From NCBI GenBank assembly GCA_002238665.1, contig MPMU01000022.1, positions 1 through 32,191 of the forward strand: a DNA stretch of 32,191 nucleotides, given 5' to 3'. The notes beneath the pieces were generated by a model. The model ran no database searches. It was not told the origin of the DNA and saw only the letters and a list, made by a program, of their open reading frames with translations. Made by a program: the position numbers and the translations under genes. This DNA is from Gammaproteobacteria bacterium bin55. Its GTDB lineage: Bacteria; Pseudomonadota; Gammaproteobacteria; Pseudomonadales; Azotimanducaceae. Shown here piece after piece: positions 1-8,436 of the stretch. The stretch's first letter is position 1. Every line of letters begins with the position of its first letter.

Positions 1-2
1 CT

Positions 3-368
3 CAGGAATACATAGGCATGAAAGAGATACTCTCAATTATTCAAGAAAAGTACGAAATACGTCCTGCTAACGCACCGGTCGATTCGACATCAATTCGCTA
101 TGAGATTCCTGGACGAGGTTTCTTTGGAATCATCGCCAATGAATCTGAGCCATTCTGTCGCACATGTTCTCGGCTTCGTATATCGTCGAACGGTGATCTG
201 TATGGTTGCCTATCGAATTCAAGCCACTATGCTCTTCGGCCATTGCTTGCTCTTCCTCTTGATTTAGCTTTGCAAAAACTTCAACCCATCCTTCGTAACG
301 CAATGGCAGATAAACAGTCTGTTGCGTTTACAGGGGAAACTACCGTCATGAAATTTATCGGTGGTTGA
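3..368 (+). CDS. moaA: GTP 3',8-cyclase MoaA, C-terminal part (5' end outside window)
   Basis: MoaA is a radical-SAM enzyme that, with MoaC, turns GTP into cyclic pyranopterin monophosphate, the first step of molybdenum cofactor synthesis. Only the last ~121 residues are visible; the frame is open to the left edge (…QEYIG before the first Met of the ORF track), so the Met at base 18 is internal and not the start. The C-terminal [4Fe-4S] site characteristic of MoaA is present as FCRTCSRLRIS followed by YGCLS, giving the expected CxxC plus a third Cys. The protein ends in Gly-Gly (MKFIGG), the conserved MoaA tail that enters the active site. The SAM-cluster CxxxCxxC half lies outside the window. 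The DUF1285 gene follows within a few bases, suggesting cotranscription. Identification is firm; completeness cannot be judged. Confidence 0.93.
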   Translation, partial: QEYIGMKEILSIIQEKYEIRPANAPVDSTSIRYEIPGRGFFGIIANESEPFCRTCSRLRISSNGDLYGCLSNSSHYALRPLLALPLDLALQKLQPILRNAMADKQSVAFTGETTVMKFIGG

Positions 369-371
369 GTT

Positions 372-896
372 TTGGTGTCAGCCTACCAAGGACTCATTGA
401 GCTACTAAAGTCTCAAAAATATCCGCCGGTTCATACTTGGAATCCGCAAAGAGAAGGCGTTATCGACATCCGGATTCAGGCGGATGGAACTTGGTTCCAT
501 GACGGTAGAGAAATTACCCGAAAAGGAATCGCTAAAGTGTTTTCCTCGATACTCAGACGTGAAGGCACTAGTTTTTATCTAGTCACGCCCGTGGAAAAAC
601 TACGTATCGAAGTAGAGGACGCTCCGTTCATCGCAACGGACTTTGAGGTCCAAGGCGATGGACCTGAACAGAACATTCTGTTTAAAACAAATATGGATGA
701 TGTGGTAATGCTGGGACGCGATCATCCACTTACGATGAATCAGGTCGCTACCGAATTCAGACCTTATCTTGAAGTAAGAGACGGATTACAAGCACTGATT
801 ACACGAAGTGCTTTTTACAGATTAGCCGATCATGCGATCGAGGATGGCGATGACGCTATTCTCGTTAGTAATGGTGCGAAGTTTCGCCTTTCGTAG
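372..896 (+). CDS. DUF1285 domain protein
   Basis: This is a ~174-residue protein matching the DUF1285 family (COG3816), found in many proteobacteria and without an assigned biochemical function. Family features include the N-terminal PPVHTWNP stretch, the WFHDGREI segment, an SSILRREG motif, and the late MLGRDHPL segment. No signal peptide or membrane helix is visible, so it is probably cytosolic. The ORF track starts at a TTG; a GTG immediately after it (base 375) is an equally plausible start, a difference of one residue. It begins three bases after the moaA stop, so the two are probably one transcript. The stop lies only 10 bp from the stop of the convergent ETF-QO gene. Family assignment comes from remembered sequence pattern and is fairly confident; function is unknown. 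Confidence 0.8.
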   Translation: MVSAYQGLIELLKSQKYPPVHTWNPQREGVIDIRIQADGTWFHDGREITRKGIAKVFSSILRREGTSFYLVTPVEKLRIEVEDAPFIATDFEVQGDGPEQNILFKTNMDDVVMLGRDHPLTMNQVATEFRPYLEVRDGLQALITRSAFYRLADHAIEDGDDAILVSNGAKFRLS

Positions 897-906
897 CATT
901 GGGTTG

Positions 907-2562
907 CTACATATTAGGATAGTTCGGTCCACCTGCACCTTCAGGGACGATCCAGGTGATATTCTGTGCTGGATCTTTGATATCGCAAGTCTTACAGTGG
1001 ACGCAGTTTTGTGCATTGATTTGGAAGCGCGGTCCCGATTCCTCCTCCAGCACCTCATAGACACCTGCCGGGCAGTAGCGTTGTGCAGGTTCTGCATATC
1101 GAGGTAGATTCTGAAGGATGGGCACTGAATCATCTGCTAGTGTGAGATGGCAGGGTTGATCTTCCTCATGGTTTGTGTTGGAGAGGAACACGCTCGATAG
1201 CCGATCAAACGAGATTTCGCCATCTGGTTTAGGGTAATCTATTTCTTGGGAACTCGAGACTGCTTTTAATGTAGCGTGATCTGGAGTAGGGTCTGTGAAA
1301 GGGATCAAGGTACGCCCTTTGAATAAGTTCTGTTCAATGAGTGAGTATGCAGAACCTAGCAGTAGCCCCAATCGATGCCATGCTGGTCCCGCATTCTTGG
1401 AACTGTTTAACTCCTCATAAAGCCACGATGCTTCGAATTTCTTCTGAAAACCGACCTCTAGCGGTGGCGAATCTAGTTTCAACGCCTCGTACACCGATTC
1501 AGCGGCGAGCATACCAGACTTCATGGCGGTATGACTACCTTTGATCTTCATGACGTTCAAGAATCCGGCATCGTCGCCTACCAATAATCCACCCGGAAAG
1601 GTTAGTTTTGGTAGTGCGTTCAAGCCACCTTTAACGATCGCTCTCGCACCGTACGAGAGACGTTTGCCACCCTTCAGCTGAGACTTTACGACTGGATGCT
1701 GTTTCCACCGTTGGAACTCCTCAAAAGGACTGAGATAGGGATTTTTGTAGGAAAGATCAACGATTAACCCGAGAGAAACCTGATTGTTTTCTAGATGGTA
1801 TAGGAAACTTCCGCCAGTTGCACCGCCAACTAATCCTAAAGGCCAACCCAGTGAATGTTGGATTCGGCCTGCCTCGTGCTTGTCTGGCTCTATCTCCCAA
1901 AGTTCCTTCAGGCCAATGGCATAGTGCTGTGTAGAGGAGTTTTCATCGAGATCGTATTTTTGGATGAGTTGCTTACCGAGATTTCCCCTGCAACCCTCCG
2001 CTAAAATGGTGTACTTCGCTCGTAGTTCATAACCACGCATGAACGTTGGTTTTTGTACGCCGTCCTTGTCGACACCCATATCGCCAGTTGCCACACCAAC
2101 CACCGTTTCGTTTTCATCGTAAAGTATTTCACTGGCAGCAAAACCAGGAAACAACATGACGCCTAATTCTTCGGCTTGTTGTCCAAGCCAACGAACCAGA
2201 TTTCCCAGTGAAATGGCGTAGTTCCCTTCGTTGTGGATGGGTTTAGGGATGAGAGCGTTGGGTATTTTGAAACTTGACTTAGGGCTCAAGAACGCATAAA
2301 ACTCGTCCGAAGTCACAGGTGCATTCAACGGTGCACCACGCTCCTCCCAATCTGGGAAGAGTTCGTTCAGTGCACGTGGATAGAAAATCGCTCCAGACAG
2401 GATATGTGAACCTATTTCGCTGCCTTTTTCGACGACACAGACCGTGATTTCGTCTTCTGTTTCTGCAGCCAGCTGCATGATGCGAATTGCCGCTGAAAGA
2501 CCAGCGGGTCCGCCTCCAACGATGACTACGTCGAACTCCATCGCTTCACGTTCTGTTGACAC
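907..2562 (-). CDS. etfD: Electron transfer flavoprotein-ubiquinone oxidoreductase (ETF-QO)
   Basis: The product accepts electrons from reduced ETF and passes them to ubiquinone at the inner membrane, linking fatty-acid and amino-acid oxidation to respiration. At 551 residues it has the normal family length. An N-terminal FAD-binding Rossmann motif GGGPAG sits at residues 16-21, and an RGYELRAKY..AEGCRG segment is typical of the family. The C-terminal ferredoxin-like domain has CVHCKTC plus an upstream Cys near residue 497, forming the [4Fe-4S] site, and the protein ends GAGGPNYPNM as in its homologues. The start is a GTG preceded by a good AGGT ribosome site; the ATG at residue 8 would be the alternative. 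The gene is divergent from etfBA, its electron donor, across 227 bp, as is common in gammaproteobacteria. Confidence 0.96.
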   Translation of the reverse strand: MSTEREAMEFDVVIVGGGPAGLSAAIRIMQLAAETEDEITVCVVEKGSEIGSHILSGAIFYPRALNELFPDWEERGAPLNAPVTSDEFYAFLSPKSSFKIPNALIPKPIHNEGNYAISLGNLVRWLGQQAEELGVMLFPGFAASEILYDENETVVGVATGDMGVDKDGVQKPTFMRGYELRAKYTILAEGCRGNLGKQLIQKYDLDENSSTQHYAIGLKELWEIEPDKHEAGRIQHSLGWPLGLVGGATGGSFLYHLENNQVSLGLIVDLSYKNPYLSPFEEFQRWKQHPVVKSQLKGGKRLSYGARAIVKGGLNALPKLTFPGGLLVGDDAGFLNVMKIKGSHTAMKSGMLAAESVYEALKLDSPPLEVGFQKKFEASWLYEELNSSKNAGPAWHRLGLLLGSAYSLIEQNLFKGRTLIPFTDPTPDHATLKAVSSSQEIDYPKPDGEISFDRLSSVFLSNTNHEEDQPCHLTLADDSVPILQNLPRYAEPAQRYCPAGVYEVLEEESGPRFQINAQNCVHCKTCDIKDPAQNITWIVPEGAGGPNYPNM

Positions 2563-2789
2563 GACTACCTCAGTACTTGATTAGGTTGCGAATTGTAATC
2601 AGGGACACATGCTTCACCTTGAAGTGAACTAATACGCTGTCCGTGCACAGTTAAGCGTTTCCGAAAATCAACTTTTTTAGCTGAGCCAATTAAAATACGC
2701 ACCTGTTGACGAATTACTCAGCTTTTCGTCTCAAGCCGTCGCAGCCAGCCTGCGAGTTCTCTACCCTTAGTTTCATTTCAACCTAATCT
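2563..2789. other. Divergent intergenic region between etfD and etfB
   Basis: This 227-bp stretch must hold the promoters for both etfD (minus) and etfBA (plus). No coding frame is convincing. A small CTTCA-cct-TGAAG inverted repeat lies near the etfD end, and an AT-rich segment (CAATTAAAATACG) lies in the middle. I could not place a clean -35/-10 pair on either strand, and no recognisable fatty-acid regulator operator was seen. etfB has no strong Shine-Dalgarno sequence. Confidence 0.4.
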
Positions 2790-3542
2790 ATGAAAATCCT
2801 TGTAGCGGTAAAACGCGTAGTTGATCCTAATGTCAATGTAGTCGTGAAAAACGACGGTACCGGCATCGACTTAACCAATGCCAAAATGGCGGTGAACCCT
2901 TTCTGTGAAATCGGCATAGAAGAAGCACTGAGAATCAGGGACGCGGGCCTCGCCGATGAAGTCGTAGCAGTGGCTGTAGGAATAGAGAAATGCCAGGAAC
3001 AAATAAGAGTATGTCTTGCGCTCGGAGCTGACCGAGGCATCCATGTCGTAACGGAAGAAGAACTAGAACCTCTCAACATAGCGAAGATTCTGAAGGCTGT
3101 ATACGAGAAAGAAGAACCTGGAATCATGATTTTTGGAAAGCAGAGTATCGATGGGGATAACGGTCAAACAGGTCAAATGTTTGCGCAACTTACCAACTTA
3201 CCTCAAGCCACATTTGCGTCGGAATTGACGATTGATGGTGACCAAGCGACTGTCATACGGGAAGTTGATGGTGGACTGCAAACAATAAAGGTATCGATGC
3301 CTATGGTATTGACTACTGATCTCAGACTGAACACACCTCGATTTGCTTCGCTCCCCAACATAATGAAAGCGAAGAGAAAACCAATAGATCAAACAACTCC
3401 AGAAGAATTAGGAGTGACCGTTCGTTCGCACACGGAAACACTCGATGTTTCACCACCACCAGGCCGACAGGCTGGAGTCCGAGTCGGGAATGTGGACGAG
3501 TTAGTCGAAAAACTTAGAAACGAAGCCAAGGTAATCGCATGA
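2790..3542 (+). CDS. etfB: Electron transfer flavoprotein beta subunit
   Basis: EtfB forms a heterodimer with EtfA. The beta subunit carries AMP and contributes to the interface with partner acyl-CoA dehydrogenases, while FAD sits mostly on alpha. The 250-residue length is normal. Family hallmarks are the MKILVAVKRVVDPN start, the NPFCEIGIEEALRI segment, GADRGIHV, and GKQSIDGDNGQTGQM. The ATG at 2790 is the family-typical N terminus. The stop overlaps the start of etfA (ATGA at 3539-3542), so translation is coupled and both subunits should be made in equal amounts. The ETF-QO gene is divergent upstream. No defects were noted. Confidence 0.96.
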   Translation: MKILVAVKRVVDPNVNVVVKNDGTGIDLTNAKMAVNPFCEIGIEEALRIRDAGLADEVVAVAVGIEKCQEQIRVCLALGADRGIHVVTEEELEPLNIAKILKAVYEKEEPGIMIFGKQSIDGDNGQTGQMFAQLTNLPQATFASELTIDGDQATVIREVDGGLQTIKVSMPMVLTTDLRLNTPRFASLPNIMKAKRKPIDQTTPEELGVTVRSHTETLDVSPPPGRQAGVRVGNVDELVEKLRNEAKVIA

Positions 3543-4483
3543 GCATATTAGTCGTCGCAGATCACGATAACACCGAACTCAAACAGGCATCTCGGGTTGT
3601 AATCGCCGCAGCTCAAGCTCTATCCGAACATGGAGGCGGAGATATCGATGTATTGGTCGCAGGCTCTGACTGTGAAGCAGTAGCAAACGCCGCATCGCAA
3701 GTACCTGGCGTATCAAGAGTTTTGCATGCAGATAATGCCGCCTACCAAAGTGCACTACCGGAGAATATTTCTCACTTAGTAGCCGCACTTGCCGATGGCT
3801 ACGACTTTATTCTGACTGGGCATACTACAACAGGCAAGAACTTCCTGCCACGTGTTGCGGCCGCGTTAGATGTACAGATGATCTCAGACATCATCGGCGT
3901 AGATTCGCTAGATACCTTTAAACGACCTATTTATGCCGGGAACGCGATTGCTACTGTGAAGTCCAGCGATCCTAAAAAGGTAATTTCCGTGCGAGGTACT
4001 GCCTACGATGCAGTAGCGGCAGAAGGCGGCTCCGCGAGTATTGAGTCGGTCGATGCCATTCACGATGCCGGAGTTTCTGAATTCATCAGTGAAGAACTAG
4101 CTAAATCAGAGCGACCTGAATTAACTGCAGCCGGAGTGATTATTTCCGGTGGTCGAGGTATGCAAAGTGGCGACAACTTCACGCTCTTAGAAGGGATCGC
4201 AGATAAATTAGGTGCTGCTATCGGTGCTTCCCGCGCAGCGGTAGATGCCGGGTTTGTACCGAACGACATGCAAGTCGGTCAGACTGGAAAGATCGTCGCA
4301 CCGGAACTGTATATAGCGGTTGGTATTTCAGGAGCTATTCAGCACTTGGCTGGAATGAAAGATTCTAAGGTCATCGTTGCGATCAATAAAGATGAAGACG
4401 CACCAATTTTCCAGGTTGCAGATTACGGCTTAGTTGCTGATCTATTCAACGCGTTACCTGAGTTTGAAGAAGCGCTAGGCTAG
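3539..4483 (+). CDS. etfA: Electron transfer flavoprotein alpha subunit
   Basis: EtfA binds FAD and, with EtfB, shuttles electrons from many dehydrogenases to ETF-QO. The 314-residue protein begins MSILVVADHDN and has the N-terminal ETF fold. The C-terminal FAD domain includes SGGRGMQSGDNF, GQTGKIVAPELYIAVGISGAIQH, and INKDEDAPIFQVADYGLV, all diagnostic of ETF alpha. Its ATG overlaps the etfB stop by four bases. It converges on pyrB with five bases between the stop codons. No truncation or unusual residues are seen. Confidence 0.96.
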   Translation: MSILVVADHDNTELKQASRVVIAAAQALSEHGGGDIDVLVAGSDCEAVANAASQVPGVSRVLHADNAAYQSALPENISHLVAALADGYDFILTGHTTTGKNFLPRVAAALDVQMISDIIGVDSLDTFKRPIYAGNAIATVKSSDPKKVISVRGTAYDAVAAEGGSASIESVDAIHDAGVSEFISEELAKSERPELTAAGVIISGGRGMQSGDNFTLLEGIADKLGAAIGASRAAVDAGFVPNDMQVGQTGKIVAPELYIAVGISGAIQHLAGMKDSKVIVAINKDEDAPIFQVADYGLVADLFNALPEFEEALG

Positions 4484-4486
4484 ATC

Positions 4487-4506
4487 GTTCAGTTGTGTTG
4501 CTGAAC
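4487..4506. terminator. Possible bidirectional stem-loop between etfA and pyrB
   Basis: A perfect 6-bp inverted repeat GTTCAG-N8-CTGAAC spans the junction of two convergent genes and overlaps the last codons of pyrB. Its position would suit a shared terminator, but there is no clear T-tract on either side, so it is weak evidence for intrinsic termination. Confidence 0.22.
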
Positions 4507-5508
4507 CCCTGAGTGCCAACGCACCTCTCGGGCACTGTCCTCTATGTGATCGACGACATTCATAACCAAGGCGAATAGTGCCATGCGAATGTTGATGCCG
4601 TTGTCTGTCTGACGGAAAATTGCGAGGTTTGGGTGTTCGTCTAAGTCTTCGTCTAGTTCCTGAGCCTCTTCCCGAGAGTCCCTAGGGAGCGGATGCATGA
4701 TCACTGTATTGGGTTCACAGTGCTGGGTATAAATCTGCCGATTAATCCTGAATAAGCCTCGATACCGATCCGCATCTTGCTGAGATTCAAAGCGTTCTTC
4801 CTGAGTCCTGGTCACGTACAAGATGTCCACATGCTCAATACCTTCAGTCAAATTATGAAAGACCTCAACTCGATGGTTTCGATCATGCAGTATCTGGACA
4901 ATGTCCTCTGGTGTCTCAAGGTTTGGCGGTGAAACCAAGTGGATTTGTAGATTGTTAAAAACGGACAGTAACTTCAGAAGTGAGTGCAACGCGCGACCAT
5001 TCTTGAGGTCTCCTACGACTGCGATCCGTATTCCATCGATGCCTTTCTGCGTGCTGGCCAGTTCTTTTTGAATGGTGTAAAGGTCCAGAAGTGCTTGACT
5101 GGGGTGTTCATTCGCACCGTCCCCGCCGTTTATCACAGGAACCCTAGATGTTTCGGAAAACTCAGCGACCGATCCTTCAGTCGGATGCCGCATCACGATG
5201 ATATCGCTATAGCCGGACAGTACTCTAGCGAAATCATGCAGGGACTCCCCCTTGGCTATTGCAGAAGCTTTAACTTCGGTTGTCTCTCTAACGTCACCAC
5301 CGAGTCGGTTAAACGCACATCCAAAAGAAACTCGAGTACGCGTACTAGGCTCAAAGAACATATTCGAAAGGATTGCACCTTCCAAAACGCTGGTGATCCT
5401 CCGACGGTTGGCAAATGGAACCATCAAGTCGGCGACCGCAAATATCCTCTCGACATCTAGCCGAGAGAACTGCGCCACTGAAAGGATATGACTACCTACG
5501 AAATCCAC
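4489..5508 (-). CDS. pyrB: Aspartate carbamoyltransferase catalytic chain
   Basis: PyrB joins carbamoyl phosphate and aspartate to give carbamoyl aspartate, the committed step of pyrimidine synthesis. The carbamoyl-phosphate site is intact: FEPSTRTR (residues 53-59), the active-site Lys in AIAKGES (K86), HPSQALLDLY (from 135), GDLKNGRALHSL, and HPLPRDSRE. At 339 residues it is closer in length to the Pseudomonas-type enzyme than to the 311-residue E. coli chain. The start is a GTG with only a weak ribosome site. No pyrI regulatory chain or pyrC-like dihydroorotase is adjacent. It is divergent from the dioxygenase gene. The large plus-strand ORF at 4984-5460 is a shadow of this gene. Confidence 0.93.
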   Translation of the reverse strand: MDFVGSHILSVAQFSRLDVERIFAVADLMVPFANRRRITSVLEGAILSNMFFEPSTRTRVSFGCAFNRLGGDVRETTEVKASAIAKGESLHDFARVLSGYSDIIVMRHPTEGSVAEFSETSRVPVINGGDGANEHPSQALLDLYTIQKELASTQKGIDGIRIAVVGDLKNGRALHSLLKLLSVFNNLQIHLVSPPNLETPEDIVQILHDRNHRVEVFHNLTEGIEHVDILYVTRTQEERFESQQDADRYRGLFRINRQIYTQHCEPNTVIMHPLPRDSREEAQELDEDLDEHPNLAIFRQTDNGINIRMALFALVMNVVDHIEDSAREVRWHSGVQQHN

Positions 5509-5694
5509 TAGATTTACTCATGGTCCATTGAAAATATGTTAGCCATCTGTCGTGCTCACTAAGGATGTCGCAATAGCTTTAATTTTCTACGATCGATCTC
5601 GTACGACAGAATTCATAGCTCCCATTTTTTTGGCACTATCTTAGCGGTATGCGCATTGGCTTGTGTAGCTTCTTGGTGATTGTGGTGATTTTTA

Positions 5695-5723
5695 GCAGAA
5701 CGAGACCAGCAGTTTCGTTCTGC
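5695..5723. promoter_or_regulatory. 9-bp perfect inverted repeat upstream of the dioxygenase gene
   Basis: GCAGAACGA-N11-TCGTTCTGC lies about 50 bp before the first candidate start of the TauD-like gene, within the 266-bp pyrB/dioxygenase intergenic region. The arms are perfect and the spacing fits either a dimeric repressor operator or an RNA stem-loop. No T-tract follows. Just upstream, TGGTGATT occurs twice in near-tandem. No known regulator site was recognised. Confidence 0.45.
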
Positions 5724-5774
5724 GTTAAACTACAGTGCCAATAAATGCAACAGTGCAATCACTAGCCGAGCTTT

Positions 5775-6650
5775 ATGTTTAACACCAGCGAAGATCAGCA
5801 AGAAATTCAAGAAATCCCCACCATGTATCGCACATTTGAGGTGGAATCGATCACTCCTCATATAGGTGCGGTGGTACGGGATATCGATCTGTCTCAGAAT
5901 CTGACCAACGAGCAACTACAGGATGTGTTCGATGCTTGGTACGACTGGAAGGTTCTCGTGTTTCGAGATCAACATCTGGATAGAGATCAACACAAAGCTT
6001 TTGCACGACACTTCGGTAGCTTGCATGTGCATCCAATGCAGCATGGCATGCGAGGAGATCCTGAAATACTGAAGGTCAAGACAACTGGAGACTCGCCTTA
6101 TACGGCAGGCGATGGTTGGCATACCGATGTCACTTGCGATGAGATCCCACCTTTAGGCTCAATGCTGTATATCACAGAAACTCCGCAGTCGGGCGGTGGC
6201 GACACATTGTTTGCAGATATGTATCTAGCCTATGAGTTATTGTCTTCGCCAATTAAGGATTTCTTGGGAGAACTACATGCCGTCCACGATGGCAAGATTC
6301 CTTATGTTGGTTCATATAAGTCGAAAGAGCCAGAAGGTGGTTATCCGCGGAATACCCATCCAGTTGTTGTCAAGCATCCTGCGACAGGTAAGAAAGTCTT
6401 GTATGTGAACTCAGGATTTACTTCCCACATACGAGGAATGAAACGACAGGAGAGTGCAGCCATTTTGGAGATGTTGTTTGAGCATATCCATTCAACTCCT
6501 CGGCTTTGGTGCAATGTTCAGTGGGAACCTAACACATTGACTTTTTGGGACAATCGATGTACACAGCACCACGCTGTTTGGGACTATTACCCGCACTCAA
6601 GATACGGAGAACGAGTCTCAATCGTAGGAACAGAGCGACCCGCCGCTTGA
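5775..6650 (+). CDS. TauD/TfdA-family Fe(II)/2-oxoglutarate-dependent dioxygenase
   Basis: Members of this family use Fe(II), O2 and 2-oxoglutarate to hydroxylate small substrates, for example taurine or phenoxy acids. The iron-binding facial triad is present: HTD (H116, D118) and a distal His in WDNRCTQHH (about H265). The 2-oxoglutarate-binding Arg lies in RYGERVSI (about R280). Length (275-291 residues) is normal. The tracked start at 5775 gives a Gln/Glu-rich extra N terminus; the ATG at 5823 (MYRTFEVESITPHIGAVV) matches the usual family start better. Neither has a strong ribosome site. The gene is monocistronic, with no taurine or sulfonate transporter nearby, so the substrate cannot be inferred. 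A taurine dioxygenase label would be too specific. Confidence 0.88.
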   Translation: MFNTSEDQQEIQEIPTMYRTFEVESITPHIGAVVRDIDLSQNLTNEQLQDVFDAWYDWKVLVFRDQHLDRDQHKAFARHFGSLHVHPMQHGMRGDPEILKVKTTGDSPYTAGDGWHTDVTCDEIPPLGSMLYITETPQSGGGDTLFADMYLAYELLSSPIKDFLGELHAVHDGKIPYVGSYKSKEPEGGYPRNTHPVVVKHPATGKKVLYVNSGFTSHIRGMKRQESAAILEMLFEHIHSTPRLWCNVQWEPNTLTFWDNRCTQHHAVWDYYPHSRYGERVSIVGTERPAA

Positions 6651-6904
6651 TTCAGTAACACCAAAGATCGATCTTGTTTTTGTATCGCTCTTGCATACTG
6701 TGGTAGATACCTAGAATCAAGGTTCGCTTAGGTCCAATACGGCACTTTATTGGTTTCGAATTGTCTAAAGAGGAAGTTTGGCACGACTGGGCAGAAGTAC
6801 TGGAGTACGTAACAACGCAGTTGCTTCATCCTATACTCATTGAAAGGACATACCTAGTCCCTAAAATGTGCTTTTACGTCTAAGTCTTACATTAAAGGTG
6901 TACA
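6651..6904 (+). other. Intergenic region before gspE, with a 58-codon open frame
   Basis: This 254-bp stretch starts with a short palindrome AAGATCGATCTT followed by GTTTTTG, a weak candidate terminator for the dioxygenase gene. It then holds an open frame from 6707 to 6883, read as IPRIKVRLGPIRHFIGF…ERTYLVPKMCFYV. It lacks an ATG or GTG start; a TTG at 6761 has no ribosome site. It could be chance, a decayed gene, or a very small gene; I do not recognise it. The gspE promoter overlaps its 3' end. Confidence 0.35.
6840..6867 (+). promoter_or_regulatory. Probable sigma70 promoter of the gsp operon
   Basis: TTGAAA (6840-6845) and TAAAAT (6862-6867) are separated by 16 bp and each match the sigma70 consensus at five of six positions. 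The predicted transcript would begin near 6874, about 30 nt before the gspE start codon. It is the only good promoter-like pair seen before the operon. Confidence 0.5.
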
Positions 6905-8434
6905 TTGGCTTCTGTAGCCGATCTGGTTCAAAACGGTAGTCATGAAGAACAAGAAAGTCATTCTGACTTTCTGTTGCCGTTCGGCTTTGCACGAAGATTT
7001 GGCGTTTTGTTGGAACGAAACGATCATTCAAAAAACGGTGCCTTCAGACTATTCCACAAACAGCCCCTGGATCTCCGGACGATATCTGAGATTCAACGGC
7101 ATCTTGGTGCCACGCCAGAATTTGTGCAAATTCCCCGCAATGAATTTGAGAAGCGTCTACAGTCTGCGTATTCCGGCAACAATTCTGACTCCAAAGCAAT
7201 AGCTGAAGACCTTGGAGGAACGGCAGATTTAGAGTCGCTTGTTGAAACGGTACCAGAAGACGGCGACCTCTTAGAGCAGGAAGACAACGCTCCAGTTGTC
7301 AAATTTATCAATGCATTACTAGCAGAAGCTCTAAGAGCGAATGCATCTGATATTCACATTGAAACGTTTGAGCGCTATGTTCAGATTCGGTTTAGAGTCG
7401 ATGGCGTGTTACGCGAAATCGTAACTCCAAAGAAAGCACTCGCGCCGATGATCGTCTCCAGAATTAAGGTCATGGCCAAATTGGATATCGCTGAGAAAAG
7501 AGTGCCTCAGGATGGTAGAACATCGCTCAGGATCGGTGGTCGCGAGTTGGATATTCGCGTGTCTGTGTTGCCAACTGGAGACGGCGAAAGAGTTGTACTT
7601 AGATTACTTGATAAAGATGCCAGTCGACTTGATCTCAGATCGTTGGGGATGAATTCCCATATTCTTGAACAGGTGCAGAAATTGGTACGTTCTGCCCACG
7701 GAATTTTCTTGGTAACCGGACCAACGGGATCAGGCAAAACCACGACTTTGTATGCGTCGCTTTCCGAACTTAGCACGGATACTCAGAATGTAATGACCGT
7801 TGAGGATCCGATTGAGTACAACCTCGACAATATCAGTCAAACACAGGTCAACACAAAAACCGGCATGTCGTTCGCTAAAGGTCTACGGGCGATACTCAGA
7901 CAAGATCCGGATATCGTCATGGTCGGTGAGATTCGAGATTTAGAAACCGCAGAGATTGCAATTCAAGCAAGTCTGACTGGACATCTCGTGCTCTCGACGC
8001 TTCATACCAATACAGCAATCGGATCGATTTCGCGTCTGGTAGACATGGGCTTAGAGTCATACCTGCTGTCGACGAGCCTTCTAGGTGTGCTAGCACAACG
8101 TCTTGTACGAGTCCTCTGTGAGCACTGCAAGGAACCTTATGAATCCTCTTCATTTGAAAGAGAGATACTCGGTTTACCACTTGGGTCAACGATCTACACG
8201 AGTGTTGGTTGCTCTAAGTGTGGACGTTCTGGCTATAGTGGTCGTACTGGAATCTACGAGTTGATCTTGATGGACGAGAAACTGCAACAAATGATCCATG
8301 ACAGAGCTTCAGAACCAGAGATGTTGCTACACGCACATGAGTTTTCAAAGAACATTCGCAGTGACGGTGCGGAAAAGGTTCTTTCAGGACTTACATCCGT
8401 TAGCGAGGTGGTTCGTCTTACTCTGGACCACTAA
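6905..8434 (+). CDS. gspE: Type II secretion ATPase GspE
   Basis: GspE is the cytoplasmic hexameric ATPase that powers pseudopilus assembly in type II secretion; it docks on GspL and GspF. The N-terminal domain has the typical LPFGFARRFGVLL signature. Nucleotide-binding motifs are intact: Walker A GPTGSGKTT (about residue 272), Asp box, Walker B IVMVGEIRD (about 336), and His box STLHTNTA. The GspE-specific zinc-binding metal domain is present as CEHC (about 404) and CSKCG (about 436). The start is TTG with a well-placed AAAGG ribosome site 6 bases upstream. At 509 residues it is normal. It is the first gene of a nine-gene operon; gspF follows after two bases. The zinc cysteines and the following pseudopilin genes favour GspE over PilB. 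Confidence 0.95.
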   Translation: MASVADLVQNGSHEEQESHSDFLLPFGFARRFGVLLERNDHSKNGAFRLFHKQPLDLRTISEIQRHLGATPEFVQIPRNEFEKRLQSAYSGNNSDSKAIAEDLGGTADLESLVETVPEDGDLLEQEDNAPVVKFINALLAEALRANASDIHIETFERYVQIRFRVDGVLREIVTPKKALAPMIVSRIKVMAKLDIAEKRVPQDGRTSLRIGGRELDIRVSVLPTGDGERVVLRLLDKDASRLDLRSLGMNSHILEQVQKLVRSAHGIFLVTGPTGSGKTTTLYASLSELSTDTQNVMTVEDPIEYNLDNISQTQVNTKTGMSFAKGLRAILRQDPDIVMVGEIRDLETAEIAIQASLTGHLVLSTLHTNTAIGSISRLVDMGLESYLLSTSLLGVLAQRLVRVLCEHCKEPYESSSFEREILGLPLGSTIYTSVGCSKCGRSGYSGRTGIYELILMDEKLQQMIHDRASEPEMLLHAHEFSKNIRSDGAEKVLSGLTSVSEVVRLTLDH

Positions 8435-8436
8435 CC

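Noticed and set aside
893-910. GTAGC-N8-GCTAC inverted repeat at the DUF1285/etfD junction as terminator
   Set aside because: Only 5 bp, no T-tract, and overlapping the ends of both genes; too weak to call.
4984-5460. 158-residue plus-strand ORF
   Set aside because: It lies wholly antisense to pyrB, whose motifs are intact, and its translation has no recognisable domain.
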